NCBI GenBank assembly: GCA_029624735.1
Contig: JARSSM010000021.1
Location: 23,273 to 87,272 of the forward strand
Source of the DNA: Defluviicoccus sp.
GTDB taxonomy: Bacteria; Pseudomonadota; Alphaproteobacteria; Rhodospirillales; Defluviicoccaceae
Direction: 5' to 3'
DNA: 64,000 nucleotides
Of the stretch, positions 59,364 to 64,000 are shown piece after piece. The notes beneath the pieces were generated by a model. That model ran no database searches, was not told where the DNA came from, and saw nothing but the letters and a program-made list of their open reading frames with translations. The first letter of the stretch is position 1. Every line of letters starts with the position of its first letter. The position numbers were made by a program, and so were the translations under genes.

Positions 59364-60998
59364 ATGTTCAGAACGGCAGAACTCGGCAGTTCGCTTTCCA
59401 AGGAGGAATTTCACGAAATCGAGCCCGTGCTGCGCTCGGATCTTCTGGCTGTACAGCATGAGCTGCGACTCTCGGGCAAGTTTCCCGTCATCATCGTGTT
59501 CGCCGGCGTCGACGGTGCTGGCAAGAGCGAGACCGTCAATCTCCTCAACGAATGGATGGATCCGCGCTGGCTGGTCACGCGCGCCTACGGCCAGGCCTCC
59601 GATGAGATGGCCGAGCGGCCGGAGTACTGGCGCTACTGGCGCGATCTGCCGGCGAGGGGCCGGGTCGGGCTGTTCCTGTCAAGCTGGTACTCTCGTCCGC
59701 TCCTCGACCGCGTCTATGGACGCACCAGCGAGGCCGAGTACGACGAGGCGCTCGACCGAATCATCGCATTCGAGAAATGCCTCGCCGATGACGGCGCGCT
59801 GATCATGAAGTTCTGGATGCATCTCGGCCGAGATGCCCAAAAAACACGCCTCAAGGCACTGCAGAAGGACCCCTTGACTCGCTGGCGGGTGACGCAGACG
59901 GATTGGGACCATTGGCACCTTTACGACACCTTCGTGACCGCCGCCGAGCGCATCATCATGCGCACATCGACGCACAAGTCGCTGTGGCAGATCGTTGAGG
60001 GAGTCGATAAGCGCTACCGCAGCGTCACCGTCGGCACGGCGATCCTGGACGCGATCCGCACGCACATCAACCAAGCGGAGGTGCACAAGAAGCTGCGCAC
60101 CGAACTCGCGGCCGCGCAGCAAGCGTGTGCACTCATGCCAATGGCGACCAATTCGGCCGGTGACCAGGGCGGCGAGCTGACGGCCATGGGGACAACGGCG
60201 GCACCGCCACGGACAAGCAAGGTGCGCCGGCTGACCGTTCTCGACCGGCTCGACATGTCCGTCGCCTGCGACAAACGCAGCTACCGCAAGAAGCGGGAGG
60301 AATACCAGGGCAAGCTGAACCTGAGCTGCCGGACCGCCAAGAAACTGGGGCTTTCAACGATCCTGGTGTTCGAGGGTTGGGATGCCGCGGGCAAGGGCGG
60401 CGCCGTGCGGCGCATCACCGAGGCGCTGGATGCGCGCGATTATCAGGTCATCCCGATCGCTGCCCCCACCGACGAGGAACGGGCCAAGCACTATCTGTGG
60501 CGCTTCTGGCGGCACCTGTCGCGGGCCGGCCGGCTGACAATCTTCGACCGCAGCTGGTACGGCCGGGTGCTGGTCGAACGGGTCGAAGGATTTGCCGCCG
60601 AGGACGAATGGAAGCGGGCCTACGCCGAAATCAACGATTTTGAGGATCAGCTCGTCCATCACGGGATCGTCTTGTGCAAATTCTGGATCCATATCACCAA
60701 TGAAGAGCAGCTGGCGCGGTTCAAGGCACGGGAGAGCACGGCCTACAAGCAGTGGAAATTGACCGACGAGGATTGGCGCAATCGCGAGCAGTGGGGCCTG
60801 TACGAGGAAGCGGTCAACGACATGGTTGAACGCACCAGTACCCAGCAGGCGCCATGGACGCTGGTCGAGGGCAACGACAAGCTGTTCACGCGCATCAAGG
60901 TGCTTTCGACGGTGTGCGAGGCCCTCAACGCCGGGATCGAACGGGCGCAGAAGGCCGGCGCCGCCGCACTGCAAGCGAACTTGGAGAAGTCGGCATGA
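59364..60998 (+). CDS. pap: Polyphosphate:AMP phosphotransferase (two-domain PPK2, class II)
   Basis: A 544-residue protein made of two PPK2 domains in tandem. The first has Walker A FAGVDGAGKSET (from residue 48) and FLSSWYSRPLLDRVYG; the second has EGWDAAGKGGAVRRI (from residue 338) and FDRSWYGRVLVERVEG. Two-domain PPK2s are class II enzymes that make ADP from AMP and polyphosphate, the C-terminal domain being the usual active one. Here the Walker residues are kept in both. The ATG at 59364 has GAGGAG before it. It is coupled to ppk1 by ATGA. Confidence 0.92.
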   Translation: MFRTAELGSSLSKEEFHEIEPVLRSDLLAVQHELRLSGKFPVIIVFAGVDGAGKSETVNLLNEWMDPRWLVTRAYGQASDEMAERPEYWRYWRDLPARGRVGLFLSSWYSRPLLDRVYGRTSEAEYDEALDRIIAFEKCLADDGALIMKFWMHLGRDAQKTRLKALQKDPLTRWRVTQTDWDHWHLYDTFVTAAERIIMRTSTHKSLWQIVEGVDKRYRSVTVGTAILDAIRTHINQAEVHKKLRTELAAAQQACALMPMATNSAGDQGGELTAMGTTAAPPRTSKVRRLTVLDRLDMSVACDKRSYRKKREEYQGKLNLSCRTAKKLGLSTILVFEGWDAAGKGGAVRRITEALDARDYQVIPIAAPTDEERAKHYLWRFWRHLSRAGRLTIFDRSWYGRVLVERVEGFAAEDEWKRAYAEINDFEDQLVHHGIVLCKFWIHITNEEQLARFKARESTAYKQWKLTDEDWRNREQWGLYEEAVNDMVERTSTQQAPWTLVEGNDKLFTRIKVLSTVCEALNAGIERAQKAGAAALQANLEKSA

Positions 60999-63295
60999 GC
61001 ACGCCCGCGGCTGCAGGCGCGGCGGCTTCGGTTGAAGACCAAGACGGTTCGAGCGCTGCCGTAGCCGCTTCGGCTGCAGACGGCGCCAAGACAGCGCCGT
61101 TGCCGGGCGAGCCGGACGCCGCTGCCGTCGAGGCAAGCTGGCCGGCCGCGCAGAAAACGCAAGGGCAAAGCGATCTCAAGACGCCAGAGCTTTACCTCAA
61201 CCGTGAGTTGACGTGGCTCAAGTTCAATTTTCGCGTCCTGAACGAAGGCCGCGACCGGCGCACGCCGCTGTTGGAGCGGATCAAGTTCCTGGCCATCGCC
61301 GCTTCCAATATGGACGAGTTTTTCATGAAGCGGATCGGCGGCTTGAAGCAGCAGATCGGCGCCGGCGTCCATAAGCTCACCGTCGACGGCAGGACTCCGG
61401 GCCAGCAACTGGAAGAATGCCGGATCGTGATGGCGGAGTTCCGCCGGCAGCAGCGGGAAACCTTCGTCGATGTGCTGCGCGATCTGAAGCAGCAGAACAT
61501 CCGCGTCATTCCCTTCGCGCGGCTGTCGCGGGAAGAGCAGGCGGCGGTTCGTGAGCACTATTACGAGAACATCTTTCCGCTCGTGACGCCACTCGCGATG
61601 GATCCTGCGCATCCGTTTCCGTTCATCTCGAACCTGTCGCTCAATCTTCTCGTCACGCTGCGCTTCCCGCACGAAACCCGGCTCACGATGGCGCGCGTCA
61701 AGGTACCGGTGGGCGGCGGCGTCCCGCGGCTTTTGCGCGTCGGCACCGCCAACCACTTCGTGCTGCTGGAAGACGTCATGCGCAACTGCCTGCAAGACCT
61801 CTTTCCGGGCATGGAGATTGAATCGACGGAACTTTTCCGCGTCACCCGCAATGCGAACACCCTGCGCGGCGAGGAGCAGGCTGATGACCTGGTGGCGATG
61901 ATCGAAGCCGAGCTGCGTGACCGCAAGTTTGCGCCGATCGTCCGCCTTGAGGTCGAGCAGGGGATCGACCCCAATCACCGCGGCATGCTTGCCGCCGAGC
62001 TCGGCCTCGACGAGGAACTCGACGTCTACGAGACCGATGTGATGATGAGCATGCGCGATCTGTTCGAGATCGCCCGGCTCGACGTTCCCTCGCTGCATGA
62101 CACGCCGCATCACCCGATCGACAACGTTCTCCTGCAAGATCGCGACAACATCTTCCACATCATCCGCGAGAGCGGCCCCATTCTCCTGCACCATCCTTAC
62201 GAGTCGTTCGCCACCTCGGTCGTTCGCTACGTGCAGGAGGCGGCTGAGGACCCGAAGGTGCTGGCGATCAAGATGACGCTCTACCGCACCTCGGCCGACA
62301 CGCTGATCATCGACCGGCTGATCGATGCCGCCCACAACGGCAAGCAGGTCGCGGTCGTGGTCGAACTCAAGGCCCGCTTCGACGAGGCGGCCAACCTGCG
62401 CTGGGCCAACCGCCTGGAGGAGGCGGGGATCCATGTCACCTACGGCGTGCTGGGCTTGAAGACACACTGCAAGCTGATCCTGGTCGTCCGGCGGGACTAC
62501 AACGGCCTGCGCCGCTACTGCCACATCGGGACCGGCAACTACCATGCCGGCACCGCGCGCCTCTATTGCGACCTCGGCATGCTCACCTGCGACAAGGAAG
62601 TCGGCCTCGATCTGACCGAGCTGTTCAACTACCTGACAACCGGCTGCCGGCCGGCGCGCGCCTACCGCAAGATCCTCGCCGCGCCGAACCTGATGAAGAA
62701 GATGCTGCTGGCCAAGGTCGAGCGCGAAATCGGCCACCAGGCCGCCGGCACACCGGGCCTGATCCGCTTCAAGTGCAACGCGCTCGAAGATGCCGACATG
62801 GTCGAGGCGCTCTATCGGGCCAGCCGTAGCGGCGTTAAGGTTGAGCTGATCGTGCGCGACACCTGCCGGCTTCGCCCTGGGATCGGCGGCGTCTCGGAGA
62901 CCATCTCGGTCATCAGCATCGTCGGCCGCTTTCTTGAGCACACGCGCATCTATTATTTCCACAACGCCGGCGAGGAGGAATACTTCATCGGCTCGGCCGA
63001 TTTGATGTCGCGCAACCTTGAGAGCAGGGTCGAGGTGGTTGTGCCGGTGGAGCACCCTGGGTTGCGGCGCGAGCTGCATGCGGTTCTGGAAACGCAGCTC
63101 AACGACAAGCGCAGCGCCTGGGAAATGAACGCCGACGGCAGCTACACACAGCGCCGGCCGCGGCCCGGCCACAAGGACCGGTCATGCCAGGAAGCCCTGA
63201 TCGAGGCGGCCTATCTCAGGGCCGAGCGTGCCAAGCGCCTGCGCAAGGTGAAGCCGCGGGCGTTTGCGCGCAGGGGACCGAAGCCGCCGTCGTAG
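60995..63295 (+). CDS. ppk1: Polyphosphate kinase 1
   Basis: A 766-residue PPK1. About 60 low-complexity Ala-rich residues precede the N-domain (LYLNRELTWLKFNFRVLNE); the conserved FPFISNLSLNL, the catalytic His491 in GLKTHCKLILVVRRD and the second histidine region HIGTGNYHAGTARLYCD are intact. It polymerises the gamma phosphate of ATP into polyphosphate reversibly. Co-translated with pap, which can return polyphosphate energy to AMP. The Ala-rich extension is atypical but the ATG is fixed by the ATGA overlap. Confidence 0.96.
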   Translation: MSTPAAAGAAASVEDQDGSSAAVAASAADGAKTAPLPGEPDAAAVEASWPAAQKTQGQSDLKTPELYLNRELTWLKFNFRVLNEGRDRRTPLLERIKFLAIAASNMDEFFMKRIGGLKQQIGAGVHKLTVDGRTPGQQLEECRIVMAEFRRQQRETFVDVLRDLKQQNIRVIPFARLSREEQAAVREHYYENIFPLVTPLAMDPAHPFPFISNLSLNLLVTLRFPHETRLTMARVKVPVGGGVPRLLRVGTANHFVLLEDVMRNCLQDLFPGMEIESTELFRVTRNANTLRGEEQADDLVAMIEAELRDRKFAPIVRLEVEQGIDPNHRGMLAAELGLDEELDVYETDVMMSMRDLFEIARLDVPSLHDTPHHPIDNVLLQDRDNIFHIIRESGPILLHHPYESFATSVVRYVQEAAEDPKVLAIKMTLYRTSADTLIIDRLIDAAHNGKQVAVVVELKARFDEAANLRWANRLEEAGIHVTYGVLGLKTHCKLILVVRRDYNGLRRYCHIGTGNYHAGTARLYCDLGMLTCDKEVGLDLTELFNYLTTGCRPARAYRKILAAPNLMKKMLLAKVEREIGHQAAGTPGLIRFKCNALEDADMVEALYRASRSGVKVELIVRDTCRLRPGIGGVSETISVISIVGRFLEHTRIYYFHNAGEEEYFIGSADLMSRNLESRVEVVVPVEHPGLRRELHAVLETQLNDKRSAWEMNADGSYTQRRPRPGHKDRSCQEALIEAAYLRAERAKRLRKVKPRAFARRGPKPPS

Positions 63296-63367
63296 CGCCA
63301 AGCGGTTAGCACGGCGGCACCAGCCTCAGCACAACAACAACAAACAGCGGGAAAAGGGGTTGCTGCG

Positions 63368-63931
63368 ATGAAGACGGTCTATCTCTTTCGCCATGCCAAG
63401 TCATCGTGGGCGGACGAGGCCTTGGACGATTTCGACCGCCCGCTCGCCAAGCGCGGCCGCCGCGCTGCCGAGGCGATGGCGCACTATGTGGCGAAGAAGG
63501 CCATGACCCCACAGCAGATCCTCTGTTCGCCGGCCAAGCGCACGCGGCAGACGCTCGAATGCCTGCAGGAAATCATCGATGCCTCGGTGCCGACCCGGTT
63601 CGAGAAGCAGATCTACATGGCGAGTGCTGCAACGCTGTTGCGCCGCCTGCGCCGGGCGAGTGACGACCTCGATTCCGTGATGCTGGTCGGCCATAATCCG
63701 GGGCTCGAGCAGTTGGCAGGCATGCTGGCCCACGGCGGCGACCTCGCTGCGCACCGGCTGGTCGCCAACGGCTTCACGGCCGGGGCCCTGGCGGTGGTCG
63801 AAGCCGATGTCGAGCACTGGGCGGAGCTGCGCCAGGGCTGCGGCCGGCTCAAGGCCTTCATCCGGCCGAAGGACCTGCTGCGCGACGCCGGCGCGCTCCA
63901 CGACGAAGGCCGTTCGCACGATCCGCTGTGA
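63368..63931 (+). CDS. SixA-like histidine phosphatase
   Basis: A 187-residue histidine phosphatase superfamily protein: catalytic RHAKSSW at residues 8-14, SPAKRTRQTLE and the second histidine in LVGHNPGLEQLA. SixA-type enzymes dephosphorylate phosphohistidine proteins. It follows ppk1 by 72 bases on the same strand, so a link with phosphate or polyphosphate signalling is possible but only positional. AAAAGGGG lies about 9 bases before the ATG. Confidence 0.9.
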   Translation: MKTVYLFRHAKSSWADEALDDFDRPLAKRGRRAAEAMAHYVAKKAMTPQQILCSPAKRTRQTLECLQEIIDASVPTRFEKQIYMASAATLLRRLRRASDDLDSVMLVGHNPGLEQLAGMLAHGGDLAAHRLVANGFTAGALAVVEADVEHWAELRQGCGRLKAFIRPKDLLRDAGALHDEGRSHDPL

Positions 63932-63957
63932 GGGGAGGGACCTTTTGAGCAACCGGC

Positions 63958-64000
63958 GACATAGTTGACACTATGGACCGGAGACATGGTTGACAGTCTC
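63958..64000. mobile_element. Possible edge of an insertion sequence (IS481-like)
   Basis: GACATAGTTGACA at 63958-63970 and GACATGGTTGACA at 63983-63995 are near-identical 13-mers 25 bases apart, with ACCGGAGACATGGTTGACA between and after. Such GGAGACATGGTTGACA motifs are typical of IS481-family element ends in alphaproteobacteria. The element itself would lie beyond the window, so this is a tentative call. Confidence 0.4.

Overview
The window reads as chromosome of a high-GC alphaproteobacterium, most likely of the Rhodospirillales type. The signs are the ybgC-tolQRAB-pal-cpoB cluster directly behind ruvB and running into tilS-ftsH-folP-glmM-thiD, a hopanoid-associated RND exporter (HpnN), an HdaA-type replication regulator behind purM/purN, a hybrid-cluster style FMN glutamate synthase-like protein, and near-consensus CtrA boxes (TTAA-N7-TTAA). 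A polyphosphate module together with an enlarged glycogen branching enzyme would suit a storage-polymer-accumulating bacterium such as Defluviicoccus, but nothing here proves the genus. No plasmid or phage backbone is visible.

Region by region. 1-13.4 kb is a dense, same-strand housekeeping run: end of ruvB, the Tol-Pal envelope constriction complex, tRNA-Ile lysidine synthetase, FtsH, dihydropteroate synthase, phosphoglucosamine mutase and HMP-P kinase, mostly coupled by ATGA or short overlaps. 13.4-16.6 kb holds a possible small protein, a structured leader and a large RTX/ELWxxDGT repeat exoprotein, followed by tRNA-Arg(CCG). 16.9-23.0 kb is a CHASE2-adenylate cyclase coupled to a FecR-TPR-beta-barrel fusion, followed by a small cysteine-bearing protein. 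23.1-26.4 kb carries hpnN and a VOC protein. 26.5-30.2 kb is a compact AT-flanked module: subtilisin-like protease plus AAA ATPase (IetAS type), divergent from a DUF2188 gene. 30.4-34.9 kb is a 1197-residue branching enzyme with an internal duplication, coupled to an alpha/beta hydrolase.

34.9-42.2 kb (minus strand) carries an FMN glutamate-synthase-like protein, REP-like repeats, a PhnD-like binding protein with a GGDEF-EAL sensor, and an orphan Anbu peptidase. 42.5-48.1 kb has a polysaccharide-lyase-like lipase-sized secreted protein head-to-head with a CorC/HlyC transporter-type protein, a ChaN lipoprotein, LrgAB and a BrnTA toxin-antitoxin pair. 48.3-56.1 kb is again core metabolism: ndk, purNM, DUF2066, hdaA, aspS, the PPDK regulator and an SDR. 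56.4-63.9 kb is RNase D and the polyphosphate module (ppx divergent from pap/PPK2-class II and ppk1) plus a SixA-type phosphatase. The last 45 bases look like the edge of an insertion sequence.

For the reader looking for something new, the best candidates are the duplicated branching enzyme, the CHASE2-cyclase/FecR-barrel/small-protein locus, the RTX protein whose usual C-terminal end is buried under nine ELWxxDGT repeats, and the IetAS module with a palindrome in its promoter spacer.
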